Part shown: positions 1 through 9,681 of the stretch, one piece after another | How the letters are laid out: each line of letters begins with the position of its first letter | Position numbering within the stretch: the first letter of the stretch is position 1 | Origin: Alteribacillus bidgolensis | GTDB lineage: Bacteria > Bacillota > Bacilli > Bacillales > Marinococcaceae | Direction of reading: 5' to 3' | Length of the DNA stretch: 64,000 bases | Assembly: GCF_002886255.1 (NCBI RefSeq) | Contig: NZ_KZ614149.1 | Location: 3,903,272-3,967,271, forward strand | The notes under the pieces: generated by a model | Databases searched by the model: none | What the model was told of the DNA's origin: nothing | What the model saw: only the letters and a program-made list of their open reading frames with translations | Translations under genes and position numbers: made by a program

Positions 1-210
1 CGCTTTATTGATGCTTTTAATGTTGAGTTTCAAGAGTGGATTGATTCAACGAAAAAAGGAGAAGTAAATGGTCCGTCAGCTTGGGATGGTTATGTTGCAG
101 CCGTAACTTCGGATGCTTGTGTTGAAGCAAAAAGAACAGGGCAGATTGAGCCGATCTCGATGCCTAAGCGTCCAGCGTTTTATGATAGAGGACAAAAAGT
201 TAAATTATAG
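1..210 (+). CDS. Inositol 2-dehydrogenase-like (Gfo/Idh) protein, C-terminal end
   Basis: The frame is open from base 1 and ends at TAG 208-210, giving the last 69 residues of a longer protein. The tail (a GPSAWDGYVAAV core followed by EPISMPKRPAFY) matches, position for position, the end of the iolG gene at the right edge of this window ([24 protein letters not shown]). It is therefore a paralogue of myo-inositol dehydrogenase, an NAD-dependent oxidoreductase of the Gfo/Idh/MocA family. The substrate could be another inositol stereoisomer. The N-terminal Rossmann domain lies outside the window. Confidence 0.85.
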   Translation, partial: RFIDAFNVEFQEWIDSTKKGEVNGPSAWDGYVAAVTSDACVEAKRTGQIEPISMPKRPAFYDRGQKVKL

Positions 211-270
211 TTTAATATCTCGATTAAATATCAACTTTTTATATTACATGTTGATGAAAAATTGATTTCT

Positions 271-315
271 AGGGGCCATCCTAAACGAAGGAATGGTCCC
301 TTTGTTTGTTCGTCA
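271..315 (+). terminator. Rho-independent terminator
   Basis: AGGGGCCAT pairs with ATGGTCCCT (one G-U pair) around a short loop and is followed by TTTGTTTGTT. It ends the transcript of the dehydrogenase at the left edge. Confidence 0.75.
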
Positions 316-758
316 AGGGTTAGGGATCGATAAAATGTAACGACAAAGGAACACACCCTGTAGCAAACAAAACAAGAAGCATCCATTTTTGAATTGCTTA
401 AAATTTCATGTTTCCAGTTTCTGATATTTATTACTGATAATTTATTTGAAATTATATAGTTAATAATATATGATAAGGTATATGAATTGTTAGAATATTA
501 TTTAAATGGTTACATTAAGGCTTCGTAAGTTAGGTGAAAGTATTAAAGGGGGGATAAAAATTATTTGTGTATTCCACTAATTTTAGATGCAGATGATGTC
601 TTCTAAAGCCTATTAAATTTACCTAAAAAGGCAATGACATCTAGAGATAAACGGATGAGTAATGAGTAATCAAAAAGCAAACCTAATAATGAAAGGTGAT
701 AGAAAATAACGGTTATTTAATTTAATAAAGAGAGTATTAAATAGAAGGGGGGGACTTC
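316..758. other. Non-coding stretch, nothing recognised
   Basis: AT-rich sequence with no open frame of useful length, no RNA gene signature and no clear repeat. Any promoter for the acylase gene at 911 probably lies here, but no good -35/-10 pair stands out. Confidence 0.5.
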
Positions 759-878
759 ATGATTAAACAGTTATTTCATAAACAAAAAAGACTTAAATTA
801 GCTTCGGCAGGAAATAGGTTTTTTAGGTTCACATCAGTGATAGAGAAAAAGCAACGTAATTTCATGCTGCTCTTATAA
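759..878 (+). CDS. Possible 39-residue basic peptide
   Basis: A short frame starts at ATG 759, eight or so bases behind a very strong purine block (AGAAGGGGGGGA), and ends at TAA 876-878. The product is Lys/Arg-rich ([16 protein letters not shown] at the start) with no recognised domain. It lies just before the exported acylase gene, 32 bases from its start. The ribosome site is the only real support. It could equally be non-coding leader sequence. Confidence 0.3.
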   Translation: MIKQLFHKQKRLKLASAGNRFFRFTSVIEKKQRNFMLLL

Positions 879-910
879 ACGCATGTCTAAGATATGATTG
901 GAGGGAAAAT

Positions 911-3379
911 ATGAGGAAATTTGTGTGTTTAGCAATCGCTGGACTTATGGTGCTTCCCGTTATGGGAGTACAGGCAAATGATTCATCGTCCTTTAGCCGG
1001 CCACATCAAGAAGATCGTCACGAGGCTGCTGAGAAGTCTGAGAGAGTAGGCGAAGTTGAGGTCATACGGGACGAGTACGGTGTTCCTCATCTTTATGCTA
1101 AAAACAAAGAGGATTTGTATAAGGCATATGGGTATGTGATGGCGAAGGATCGCCTCTTTCAGTTAGAAATGTTTAAGCGCGGGAATGAAGGAACAGCGTC
1201 AGAAATTTTTGGTGATGAATACTTTTTCAGGGATCAACAAAGCAGGCGGGATGGCTATACGGATGCAGAAGTTAAGGATATGATTGCGGACTTGGAACCG
1301 AAAACAAGAGAGATTATTGAACAATTTGCTGACGGAATTACAATGTACATACAAGAAGCTTTACAAGCCCCCGACGAGAAGTTATCTAAAGAGTTTCATG
1401 ACTATAACTTTTCACCTGAAGATTGGACTGCTGTTGATGTAGTGCGCGTCTATATGGCTTCCATGACTTATTTCATGGATAGTCACCAAGAGTTAACAAA
1501 TGCCGAGATTTTAAAGGCATTGGAAAATGAATATGGAAAAGAACAAGCGAAAAAAATGTTTGATGATTTAATTTGGGAAAACGATCCAAAAGCACCTACT
1601 AGTATCCAAGACAGTAAAGAGAATGCAGAAAACAATGGGACTTATAGTTCCATGCAGGAGATTTCATCGGGAGTAATAAGCGCTGCGGAAGATGTGGGGA
1701 AAGAAAGAAAAGACTTTGTGGAATCATCAGAAAAGCTTGGTCTGCCTCTGAAAATTGGCAGTAATGCGGCAATTGTAAGCCCTGACAAATCAGCAACAGA
1801 CAATGCTGTATTATTCAGCGGGCCTCAAGTCGGTTTCGTTGCGCCTGGGTTTTTGTATGAAGTAGGCTTGCATGCTCCAGGATTTGATATGGAAGGCTCC
1901 GGTTTTATAGGCTACCCTTTTATTATGTTTGGTGCGAATAATTTCTTTGCTTTCAGTTCAACGGCAGGTTATGGGAACGTAACCGACATATTTGAAGAAC
2001 AATTAAACCCGGAAAATCCTCACCAGTACCGTTATAATGGTAAGTGGAGGGATATGGAAAAAAGAACGGAAACCTTTTATGTCCAAAAAGACAACGGGGA
2101 AAAGAAAAAGGTAGAAGAGAGCTTTTATCGTACCGTTCACGGGCCCGTTGTTAGTATAGACGAGGAAAATAACGTTGCATACAGTAAATCATATTCCTTT
2201 CGCGGTACTGAAACACAAAGTATAGAGGCGTTTATGAAGGCTAATTGGGCAAAAAATATACATCAGTTTGAAGAGGCAGCTAGTCAATTTACGATGTCTT
2301 TAAATTGGTATTACGCCGATAAAAGAGGAAACATTGGTTACTATCATGTCGGGAAATACCCGAAAAGAAATGATGAAATTGATCCAAGATTCCCGACACC
2401 AGGAACCGGTGACTATGAGTGGGAAGGTTTTTTGCCATTCCACGAAAACCCACAGGTCGTCAATCCTGACAGCGGATATGTGGTGAATTGGAATAATAAA
2501 CCTTCCAAAAACTGGACAAATGGAGAATTAAGCTTTAATTGGGGACAAGATAATCGAGTTCAGCAGTTTATCAAGGGCATGGAAACAAGAGATGAAGTCA
2601 AATTGGAGGACTTAAATGAAATTAACTACACAGCTAGTTTTGCTCAGCTTCGTACCCACTACTTTAAGCCATTATTAATAGAAACACTGGAGAACCACGA
2701 AGATGAACAAGAACACTATTCCTACTTGAAAGAAGAACTGGAAAAGTGGAACAACCTAGAAGAGGATGTAAACAAGGATGGGGAGTACGACGCAGGTATT
2801 GCTACGTTCTTTAATGAATGGTGGGAGCTTGTTCACGATAAAATATTTGAAGACGAATTAGGACACATGAATGAATTAACAAAAGAAATCACTGATCATC
2901 GTTATGGGGCTACATTAGCTTATAAGGTCCTAAATGAAGAGGAAACGAATGTTGACTGGGCAGATAAAGATCCTGAACAAATTATTCTAGAAAGTGCTGA
3001 CCAGGCTTTTGACAAAATGCAGCAAGAAAAAGGATCGACCGTGGAGGATTGGCGTTCTTCAATTCGTACCATGACATTTGGGGAAGAATCTTTAATTGGT
3101 ATTCCGCATGGGTTAGGAGATGAAACACCTATAATTAGTATGAACCGAGGCAGCGAAAACCATTATATCGAAATGAAACCGAGGGCTCCACAAGGGTACA
3201 ATGTCACCCCTCCAGGTCAAATAGGTTTTGTCAAAAAAGATGGAACACTCAGTCAACATTATAATGATCAACTAGAACTTTATGAAAACTGGGAGTTCAA
3301 AAAATATTTATTTAACAGGAAGGATATCAAAAAAGCCGCTTCTACTACAGAAAAAATATATGTTCGCCCTGAGAATTAA
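911..3379 (+). CDS. Penicillin acylase family (Ntn-hydrolase), exported
   Basis: This 822-residue protein belongs to the penicillin acylase (S45) family, whose members cleave amide bonds of beta-lactams, acyl-homoserine lactones or other N-acyl amides. Residues 1-22 form a signal peptide ending VQA, so it acts outside the membrane. The alpha-chain motif [11 protein letters not shown] is at about 53-63. Ser284 in IGSNAAIV is the expected autocatalytic cleavage point and N-terminal nucleophile of the beta chain, followed by [14 protein letters not shown] at about 515-520 supplies the conserved Asn. Length fits the family. The start has a good GGAGGG site. It is monocistronic. The substrate cannot be told from sequence: AHL quorum quenching is one option, cell-wall or lipopeptide amides another. 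Confidence 0.85.
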   Translation: MRKFVCLAIAGLMVLPVMGVQANDSSSFSRPHQEDRHEAAEKSERVGEVEVIRDEYGVPHLYAKNKEDLYKAYGYVMAKDRLFQLEMFKRGNEGTASEIFGDEYFFRDQQSRRDGYTDAEVKDMIADLEPKTREIIEQFADGITMYIQEALQAPDEKLSKEFHDYNFSPEDWTAVDVVRVYMASMTYFMDSHQELTNAEILKALENEYGKEQAKKMFDDLIWENDPKAPTSIQDSKENAENNGTYSSMQEISSGVISAAEDVGKERKDFVESSEKLGLPLKIGSNAAIVSPDKSATDNAVLFSGPQVGFVAPGFLYEVGLHAPGFDMEGSGFIGYPFIMFGANNFFAFSSTAGYGNVTDIFEEQLNPENPHQYRYNGKWRDMEKRTETFYVQKDNGEKKKVEESFYRTVHGPVVSIDEENNVAYSKSYSFRGTETQSIEAFMKANWAKNIHQFEEAASQFTMSLNWYYADKRGNIGYYHVGKYPKRNDEIDPRFPTPGTGDYEWEGFLPFHENPQVVNPDSGYVVNWNNKPSKNWTNGELSFNWGQDNRVQQFIKGMETRDEVKLEDLNEINYTASFAQLRTHYFKPLLIETLENHEDEQEHYSYLKEELEKWNNLEEDVNKDGEYDAGIATFFNEWWELVHDKIFEDELGHMNELTKEITDHRYGATLAYKVLNEEETNVDWADKDPEQIILESADQAFDKMQQEKGSTVEDWRSSIRTMTFGEESLIGIPHGLGDETPIISMNRGSENHYIEMKPRAPQGYNVTPPGQIGFVKKDGTLSQHYNDQLELYENWEFKKYLFNRKDIKKAASTTEKIYVRPEN

Positions 3380-3570
3380 AGGTAAGTTTTGAGATTTATT
3401 TCCTAATCCTCATGGTTTATTCCTGGGCTTAAAGCCGGGCCCATTCCCTTTTTACTTACCCGTCCGGGTCCCATATCGGTTTAGGGGATGAAAATCATCC
3501 AAAGCGGAAGAGGTGTTAGGGTATTGCAACGATTCTTTTTTTCGTTCCATAAAATATTTAATTTAAATTT

Positions 3571-3600
3571 AAAACCATCACATTTGATGGTTTTTTCTTT
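3571..3600 (+). terminator. Rho-independent terminator
   Basis: Perfect stem AACCATCA / TGATGGTT with a CATT loop, followed by TTTTTTCTTTTT. The preceding A-rich flank means it could also work on the other strand. It lies 190 bases after the acylase stop. The bases between hold only a weak GC-rich hairpin near 3424-3445. Confidence 0.75.
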
Positions 3601-3948
3601 TTGCTTTTTTCAATTATGATAAGGGTAATGTTGAGGAGAAATGAGCTGTAGATACCTATAATGAATCCGGAACATGTAAGAGGCATCATCCCCTTATTCG
3701 TCAGTTTCAAAAGATATCTATGTTTAATTACAAAGCGTCTGATATTATGCAAGGGATAGATGTAAATTATAAGAATATAATTGATTTATTGTTTCATTTT
3801 AACAACTACTCTTCCTTTTTCCATAGCTACGGGTCAACCAAGACCCGGGGCCGGCTACGGCAAAATTTTTTCGTGAACTGATGAAGCTTTAGCCTAATAT
3901 TACGAAGGAGTGTTACCCGGAACAAGGAAAGGACTTTTTTATTCTGTA
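3601..3948. other. Non-coding stretch
   Basis: No supported gene. A minus-strand frame at 3558-3752 overlaps the terminator and shows no family features. A GC-rich patch near 3835-3860 could be a remnant of the IS110 element that follows, but I cannot match it. Confidence 0.4.
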
Positions 3949-4125
3949 TTAATATATGGAAAAGAATAAGGGTCTTTCAATTACATCGCCTAAATAATAA
4001 CATATGAAGGCTTTTTGGTATAGTTTAGCAGCGTCGATTGCGATAATGAGCACTTGTTCAAAGTCCCCCCACACGCAACTGATCTCTAAACTGACATTCT
4101 TAATGTGGTATTTCATGCGTCCCAT
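3949..4125 (-). pseudogene. IS110-family transposase, N-terminal fragment
   Basis: A 58-residue frame with a GGAGGTTGAAG ribosome site reads MGRMKYHIKNVSLEIS, then a VLIIAIDAAKLYQKA segment and a YLGDVIERPLFF segment. This is the start of an IS110-type (DEDD) transposase: hydrophobic beta strand, first catalytic Asp in AIDAAK, then the tyrosine-rich strand. A TAA stops it after 58 residues. Full-length members have about 400, so it is dead. The remaining transposase is not visible nearby. Confidence 0.6.
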
Positions 4126-4184
4126 GCGACTTCAACCTCCTATTCATTAGTGGGTAGTGATGAGATTTTATATCGAATAGGAAC

Positions 4185-4213
4185 TTGACAAAAGTAATTT
4201 GGCACCTTATTAT
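4185..4213 (+). promoter_or_regulatory. Sigma-A promoter of the MarR-rhodanese operon
   Basis: TTGACA at 4185-4190, a 17-base spacer and TATTAT at 4208-4213, 40 bases before the marR-type start. This is a near-consensus vegetative promoter. Confidence 0.8.
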
Positions 4214-4252
4214 ATGTGTATAAACTATTAGGTTTTAGAAAGGAACACCATA

Positions 4253-4762
4253 ATGGATTTTAACCTGCAAGACTTACCAAGCACCAAAATTTTATCCGAA
4301 TACGCTGAACAAATCGCAGAAGTAGATGTATTGTCTGTAGAGTTATGCCTCACTTTTCTTGCAACAGCACGCAAATTATCGGATTCTTATCAGTTTTATT
4401 TTTCTAAGCATGGGTTATCGGAAGGTAAATTTACTATTCTTATGCTGCTTTACCGGGATTCAAATAAAGCGCTTTTTCCATCTGAACTGGCTGAAAGAGC
4501 CGGGGTGACAAGAGGGACGGTCACAGGACTGCTGGATGGATTGGAAAAGAGCAACTGGGTGAAAAGGCAGCACAATGTTGAGGATCGGCGCAAGCTTTCC
4601 ATTGTACTAACCGATGAAGGGAAGCAGCGATTAGAGAAGATGCTTCCAGACCATTATTTTAAAACAAACGCATTGATGAAGAATTTAAGTGATAAGGAGA
4701 AAGAGCTGTTTAAAGCTCTGCTTCATAAAATTTATGAAGGCACTTCGGTGCTGTATGAATAA
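4253..4762 (+). CDS. MarR-family transcriptional regulator
   Basis: A 169-residue winged-helix protein. The recognition region (FPSELAERAGVTRGTVTGLLDGLEKSNWVKRQHNVEDRR) spans about residues 83-120 and has the classic MarR wing with the D-R-R motif. Flanking helices would form the dimer interface. The rhodanese gene follows after 16 bases, so the regulator probably controls itself and that gene. The ligand is unknown. MarR proteins beside rhodaneses often sense reactive sulfur or oxidants, but no conserved Cys pair is obvious here. Confidence 0.85.
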   Translation: MDFNLQDLPSTKILSEYAEQIAEVDVLSVELCLTFLATARKLSDSYQFYFSKHGLSEGKFTILMLLYRDSNKALFPSELAERAGVTRGTVTGLLDGLEKSNWVKRQHNVEDRRKLSIVLTDEGKQRLEKMLPDHYFKTNALMKNLSDKEKELFKALLHKIYEGTSVLYE

Positions 4763-4778
4763 AGGGAGGAATGTAATA

Positions 4779-5150
4779 ATGGCTGCCAATGCATACTTTG
4801 AAGAAAAAATTAAGTCAACGTTTAGCCCTATGGATTACATGATGCAGGCAAAAGAATCCCCTGAAAAATTTTACCTGGTTGATGTACGCAACGGTCTGCC
4901 TCATCTTAAAAAAGAAAAGATAGAAGGGGCCGTAGAAATACCACAAGCAGAACTGGAGAACCGTCTAAATGAATTGCCGAAAGATAAAACATTGGTTCTG
5001 TATTGTTGGGATGTTTGGTGCAATACAGCAGCAAAAGCTGCATTAACGTTAATAGACAAAGGGTTTGACGTAAAGGAACTAGCTGGCGGGATCGCTGCAT
5101 GGAACAAGATGGAGTTTCCAACAGAAACCGTGGAAGGCGTTACGAAATAA
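4779..5150 (+). CDS. Rhodanese-like domain protein
   Basis: A 123-residue single-domain rhodanese. ATG 4779 is preferred over the upstream in-frame start inside marR because GGGAGG sits correctly before it. The domain runs from FYLVDVRNG to the ELAGGIAAW signature. The active-site loop is YCWDVWCNTAAKAA, with the expected Cys after the beta strand but a Trp-rich loop instead of the usual CxxGxRS. The likely role is sulfur transfer or persulfide handling in the cytoplasm. It forms an operon with the MarR regulator. Confidence 0.85.
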   Translation: MAANAYFEEKIKSTFSPMDYMMQAKESPEKFYLVDVRNGLPHLKKEKIEGAVEIPQAELENRLNELPKDKTLVLYCWDVWCNTAAKAALTLIDKGFDVKELAGGIAAWNKMEFPTETVEGVTK

Positions 5151-5166
5151 AAAATTGCAGGTAGAT

Positions 5167-5210
5167 GAGATAAAGACATTCTGGCTGACGGAGTGTCTTT
5201 ATCTCATTGT
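5167..5210 (+). terminator. Terminator hairpin after the rhodanese gene
   Basis: A 15-base arm (5167-5181, GAGATAAAGAC core) pairs with 5191-5205 with one G-U. The T-rich tail (ATTGTTTAT) is weak, but the stem is very long. Confidence 0.65.
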
Positions 5211-5680
5211 TTATGGTCCTTCCTTTTCACTAAATAATAGTTTCGTTATAACTTTTCATAATGAATGGTTATTATTTACGTTATACTTGACCGTTTTTTT
5301 TAGCGCCTATCCCCCACAAGTTTTAAAGGGGATGCAGCGCTGACTTTTTGCTTTAATACGCCTTTTTTCCAGAAACCCATATTATTAACACACCAGGAGA
5401 GGAAACTAACATTATCGATATTAAAACAGGATTGAAACAACACTTCAATACTCCGATATATATACGGGCGCGCATCTGGTATGAATGGGCGCTCTATTTT
5501 ATAGTCACATATAAATTTGTTCTGACTTTTCTACACTGATTAGAGCCATGGAAAAAGGGACTTTTTAACCCTCTTTCCACACAATTTTCCGATTATCTTA
5601 AATAAAGATCTTTTTTAGTATGAAAAGGACCGGTTATGAATTGCTAAACTTAGAATCATACATACCTGTCAAGGTAATAA
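5211..5680. other. Non-coding stretch
   Basis: Convergent gap between the rhodanese gene and the zinc lipoprotein. No gene or RNA signature was found. A plus-strand frame at 5155-5343 spans the terminator and looks spurious. Confidence 0.45.
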
Positions 5681-6457
5681 TTAATGCGACATCATCTCAT
5701 GGGCAATATCATGTCCATCCATTTCTGAAGGGTAGTAAGTAGGCCAGTTTACCACTTCATCCAATAAAGCTTCGCGGTCGTCACCCCAATACAGGTGGTA
5801 GTGATCAGCTTCATTCGGATAGATACTATGATCACTAAATTGAATATACTGAGGAACTCCTTCAGCTTCTTCTTCTAGTTTAAATATGTATCTTACTCCT
5901 CTATTTCCCGCATCATATGTTAGAATTTCGTACCCATCATAGATATACTCACCAGAAGATTCCTTTCCATTTTTGAAGAAGGTAACAGTATTGTCTTGAA
6001 TCACGATACGGTTAACATCGGTTTGATATCCTTCGTTATAATACTCCTTGTATTCTTCAGCTGTCTTGTCTCCTTCGTGTTCCGCTTTATGGTCAAACAC
6101 CTCGTCGAGCGTACCATCCTGTAGATATGGATATACAGACTGCCAGTCTCCTTCCCAATCGGAGAGGGAACGATCCTTCACTTGGCTGTCTTCAAAATAG
6201 CCGTCATAAATTTGTTCTGTTTCTTCATCGTCTGCATGGCTATGATCATGCTCATGCTCATGATTGTGATCGTCTTCACTTTCATGTGTATGACTTTCAG
6301 ACGTTTGCTCCTGCGTTTCAGAAGAGTCTTCTGAAACAGATGAGGATGTTTCATGATCATTTGACTCATCTTCGGTTGAATCTGACGTCTGACACCCAAC
6401 TACTAGTAGTGAACTGATAGCTAATATGCTTACCCCTTTTGCAAATGAAATCTTCAT
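5681..6457 (-). CDS. ZinT-like zinc-binding lipoprotein
   Basis: Start is ATG at 6457, not the GTG at 6466, because AAAGGGGTG is correctly spaced only for the ATG. The 258-residue product has a lipoprotein signal ending LLVVGC, an acidic linker, a His-rich block (HTHESEDDHNHEHEHDHSH) and a C-terminal ZinT/YodA domain (DWEGDWQSVYPYL to HYHLYWGDD and HDIAHEMMSH). ZinT proteins bind periplasmic or extracellular zinc and pass it to importers. Here it would be anchored outside the membrane. A perfect Zur box lies at the promoter. No ZnuABC genes are adjacent. Confidence 0.85.
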   Translation of the reverse strand: MKISFAKGVSILAISSLLVVGCQTSDSTEDESNDHETSSSVSEDSSETQEQTSESHTHESEDDHNHEHEHDHSHADDEETEQIYDGYFEDSQVKDRSLSDWEGDWQSVYPYLQDGTLDEVFDHKAEHEGDKTAEEYKEYYNEGYQTDVNRIVIQDNTVTFFKNGKESSGEYIYDGYEILTYDAGNRGVRYIFKLEEEAEGVPQYIQFSDHSIYPNEADHYHLYWGDDREALLDEVVNWPTYYPSEMDGHDIAHEMMSH

Positions 6458-6474
6458 CTGTGACACCCCTTTAA

Positions 6475-6489
6475 TCGTAATGATTACGA
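6475..6489 (-). promoter_or_regulatory. Zur box (zinc-uptake repressor operator)
   Basis: TCGTAATGATTACGA is a perfect palindrome and fits the Bacillus Zur consensus TCGTAATNATTACGA. Palindromy extends to 6471-6493. It sits just downstream of the -10 box, over the expected transcription start, so bound Zur-Zn would block transcription of the ZinT-like gene. Confidence 0.85.
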
Positions 6490-6495
6490 TTAAAT

Positions 6496-6524
6496 ATTAT
6501 ATATGTACCTTGTGAGAACGTCAA
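6496..6524 (-). promoter_or_regulatory. Sigma-A promoter of the ZinT-like gene
   Basis: On the minus strand: TTGACG (6519-6524), 17-base spacer, TATAAT (6496-6501). Confidence 0.8.
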
Positions 6525-6660
6525 GTGAAAATTACCAATTTTTCTTCTCGGATGGGGAGAACGTTGGTCCCGTTCTTTACAAATCGTCACTTTTTTCTTT
6601 TTCTTTCTAGCTATAAAAACGTTAAAATAATAATATTCCTGAAAGAATTCGGAGGTATGT

Positions 6661-7020
6661 ATGATTGTCCACTACCATCTTGGTTCCATTACTCTAATTA
6701 TCTTCCTTTTTATCATTGTCAATCACTTGTATACACGGCAAAAGAAGAGAACAGCGGTTATTCTCCACCAAGTACTTCGGTTCATGTATTTGTTTGCTGC
6801 CCTGACTGGTCTCATGCTGCTTGGAATACTGCCCGTGTACCTGGGAGGCTTATTTAAGGCGTTTTTAGGCCTTGGCAGTATTGGATTAATAGAAATTTAC
6901 TTTGTTCACAAATTAAAAAACGACGCCCCTAAATACTTACACGTGATTCTTATTGTCTTTTTGTCCATTACAGTAATCATGGGATTAGTTCTCCCTCAAG
7001 GCATCTCCATTTTATTCTAG
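6661..7020 (+). CDS. YisL-family (DUF1516) membrane protein
   Basis: A 119-residue protein with four predicted membrane helices (about 6-24, 40-65, 66-85, 95-115). It resembles B. subtilis YisL along its length, notably VLRFMYLFAALTG, GLGSIGLIEIYFVHKLK and the C-terminal GLVLPQG. Function is unknown. The start ATG 6661 follows GGAGGT closely. It is divergent from the zinc lipoprotein and has no obvious partner. Confidence 0.75.
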   Translation: MIVHYHLGSITLIIFLFIIVNHLYTRQKKRTAVILHQVLRFMYLFAALTGLMLLGILPVYLGGLFKAFLGLGSIGLIEIYFVHKLKNDAPKYLHVILIVFLSITVIMGLVLPQGISILF

Positions 7021-7499
7021 AGCCGCTTGTAAAACTGTTTCAATTGGTTTCGTGATTTCATTTGAATCTTTCCCATTCGAAAGTGTAAATTTTAGAGGGA
7101 CATTTCACTTTCATCTATAATCACTGCCAACATGTTGCTGCATAACCAACTTCCCCTTCTGCAGCGCCTCCTGCCCCGGCTGCTGCTGAGGGGCGAGCTC
7201 CTATATTGCCTGCGAATAATCCAGTAACCGCACTCCATTTTCACTGCCAACACCAACAATACAACAGCATTAGCTAATACCGGTTAGCTGCATTACTTCA
7301 CTTGAACATTGATTCTTGTGCTGTCTTGTAGTTTTCATTTGGGACGATTACGTTTCTCTTCACAGGAATTGTTCTTTTACGTCACTTCACGGTGTTTAAA
7401 GAATGGAGGAATGCGGCATTAATGGCCAGTTTGTGAATATTATGAAGCAGCAGATAAATAAATGGATGTTTTTATGTTACATTTGATATGCAAATACGG
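7021..7499. other. Non-coding stretch with a GC-rich block
   Basis: No supported gene. The block at about 7150-7215 is markedly richer in G and C than its surroundings. Translations in all frames give no family I recognise. It may be the relic of a lost gene. Confidence 0.4.
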
Positions 7500-8439
7500 T
7501 GTTACACTCTTCCCCATATTACACAACATTTTTCTCATGCTCTTCATTGCCGATACACTTTAAGCTATTCATTGAAACGATGTATTATCTGGAAGACATT
7601 GCATAACATTCAATTCGATTTAAGTACTCTATCAAAAATGTTAACGTACATATTTTTACCGGCTGTGATTTTTTCAAACATTTACCAGAATGAAATGGAG
7701 GGGAGCCTGCTATTACAGGTCGGAGGGTTTCTAGCATTGCAGTTAGTGATACTTGCTGTTATCGCCCATATCGTAGAAAAAATATTAAAAATGGACCGAA
7801 AACTTACCTCTACATTTAAAAACAGCCTTGTATTAAACAACTCTGGAAACTTTGGCCTTCCTGTCAGCCAATTAGTTTTTCATAGCAATCCAATTGGGGC
7901 TTCTATTCAAATTATTGTGATGATGTTCCAAAACATTGTGACCTATACATATGGTTTAATGAATGCCGCATCAGCGAAACAAGCAGATTTAAGTGCATTA
8001 AAGGAACTTTTTAAGACACCTATCTTATATATTAGGGTTCATATTTAATCGTTTTGATATTTCTATACCTTCTTTTCTATGGTCCCCTCTTGAAAATGCA
8101 GCAAATGCTTTTCTAGCGTTTGCTCTGCTGACGCTTGGAGCACAAGTTGCTTATCCCGCCCTTAAAAATTTCACCTTCATTTTTCATCTCAGTGTGTTGG
8201 GGCGGCTTGTTTTTTCACCAATCCTAGCATTGGCTATATTATTAATCCTAGGCATGGATGGCACGATTGCTCAAGCTTTATTTATCGCAAGCTTTTTCCC
8301 TATGTCCCGGAACAGTGCGTTGTTTGCATTAATCTATGACAATTATCCCGATTATGCAGGGCAGGGAGTCCTTGTTTCTACCTTGTTAAGCAGTATTACT
8401 GTAACTATTGTGGTTTATTTAGCAGAAGTTATTTTCTAG
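7500..8439 (+). pseudogene. AEC-family (auxin efflux carrier) transporter, frameshifted
   Basis: The frame that starts before 7500 carries FDLSTLSKMLTYIFLPAVIF and NNSGNFGLPVSQ, the AEC membrane signature, and ends at 8048. The protein continues without a gap in another frame from about 8041 (NAFLAFALLTLGAQVAY, then LGRLVFSPILALAILL and the C-terminus VVYLAEVIF) to TAG 8437-8439. One frameshift near 8030-8045 therefore breaks it. The first membrane segment is also not readable in the same frame, so a second lesion near 7560-7610 is likely. Intact AEC permeases move organic acids across the membrane. Confidence 0.75.
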
Positions 8440-8598
8440 GGAAGTTTAATCATTTTACCTTTTTATAGGTATAATACTTATATGCTTTGTACCGGATCAG
8501 AGTCCACTGACGTAAACGTTCACCCCGGCCGGATACAAAAAATAATGAATCTACTCAAAAGGGTATACTGTTAATGTGTGTAATTTTATCAAAATAAT

Positions 8599-8632
8599 TG
8601 CGTTAGCAAAATGCTGACATTCTGCTAACGCA
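8599..8632 (-). terminator. Terminator hairpin of the DUF2512 gene
   Basis: Perfect 10-bp stem TGCGTTAGCA / TGCTAACGCA with a 14-base loop. On the minus strand it is followed by ATTATTTTG. Confidence 0.55.
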
Positions 8633-8673
8633 GTGAAGTAATTAAATTTACAAGAAAGGTCTTACATATGAAC

Positions 8674-9030
8674 TTAAGTAGGTGATTTTTGTGTTCTTTC
8701 ACTTTTTATCAACCAGTTATGTTGAACTAATTCTGTTATAGAAAGTAACAAGGAAGTTAAAAGAGCCCCAAAAAAAGTAACCGTAGCTGTAGCAAAAAAT
8801 AATGAAACTACATATACGAGAATGGTTGCCGCAATGAAATCAAGAACGGTGCTAAACCAAAATGTTCCTTTTTTCAATATAAACAGTTCCATCATGTGAG
8901 CAGAAACAGCCAGAATAAGACCAACAACAATCGGCTGCCATAAATTTGCGTAGTTTACATTTGGAAATATAAAAGCGGCTATAGCTACTGTAATGGGACA
9001 AACAAATAGTTTAACGATCAATCCAAGCAA
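8674..9030 (-). CDS. DUF2512 (YndM-like) membrane protein
   Basis: A 118-residue protein with four hydrophobic segments (about 3-22, 30-48, 58-80, 82-100) and a short basic tail. It fits the DUF2512 family typified by B. subtilis YndM, a small membrane protein of unknown function in endospore formers. The start is TTG 9030, supported by AAAGGAGG eight bases upstream on the minus strand; no ATG is placed as well. Monocistronic. Confidence 0.7.
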   Translation of the reverse strand: MLGLIVKLFVCPITVAIAAFIFPNVNYANLWQPIVVGLILAVSAHMMELFILKKGTFWFSTVLDFIAATILVYVVSLFFATATVTFFGALLTSLLLSITELVQHNWLIKSERTQKSPT

Positions 9031-9463
9031 TATAATTTCCTCCTTTCAACCCTTTAATATGTCCATAAGTAATTTCTACATACATAATGAAGATACATAC
9101 TTCAACAAACTCAACTCCAAAAAAAAATAGGTCTTCTATACGGCCATTAAATCCCCGTATCATAGTCAAACGATTTAAGAAGGTGGAAGAAGTTGAATAA
9201 ACTATAATTATTATTTAAGAAGCAACGTAGCGAAAAGGGTATGAAGAGGAATTTTTTCTCCTAGAAAGTATTAGCGTTACAAGTGGAAATGGGAGAGTTA
9301 GCAAATGCATGGAGAGGGCTTTGAGTAAGGATTAAGAGGTCGAGAACATTAGAGTAGAATATGGGATACGCTGCAGACACAAAACGCTTATCGAATCAAA
9401 CAAAACCTGCTCCCTGACAAGAAATATGTACATTGTTTATCTTTTGTCAAGAGGTTGATAGGC
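9031..9463. other. Non-coding stretch
   Basis: Short frames only, all interrupted by stops. No RNA gene or promoter can be supported. Confidence 0.4.
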
Positions 9464-9524
9464 CCGCTGTCAGCCCTTCTTGCTTCTTATTAGTATAGCC
9501 GTACAATATAATTGCTGACAGCGG
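9464..9524. repeat. 11-bp inverted repeat downstream of the proline dehydrogenase gene
   Basis: CCGCTGTCAGC (9464-9474) and GCTGACAGCGG (9514-9524) are exact complements 39 bases apart. No T-tract follows on the minus strand. It could be an RNA 3' stem-loop or the trace of a small mobile element. Confidence 0.45.
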
Positions 9525-9681
9525 CAGCATGCCGAAGGTTTCACGCATTACTTGTATTGGACAGCCCAACTTCTTCTGTATATTATCGTATTTGCGCGAT
9601 TAGTTTTTTTAGTCTCTTTTTGTTAATTCGGCATATGATTATCGCAAGTCTTTTCGAACATTGTATAGGGTCGTTATCATT

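Noticed and set aside
3558..3752. Minus-strand frame of 64 codons
   Set aside because: Overlaps a terminator, no ribosome site, no recognisable product.
5155..5343. Plus-strand frame of 62 codons
   Set aside because: Begins inside the long terminator hairpin and has no ribosome site.
6525..6857. Plus-strand frame of 110 codons overlapping yisL
   Set aside because: Shadow of the yisL frame; the family match is in the other frame.
8194..8439. Treating the AEC C-terminal frame as a separate gene
   Set aside because: The homology continues upstream of its first ATG in the same frame, so it is the broken half of one transporter.
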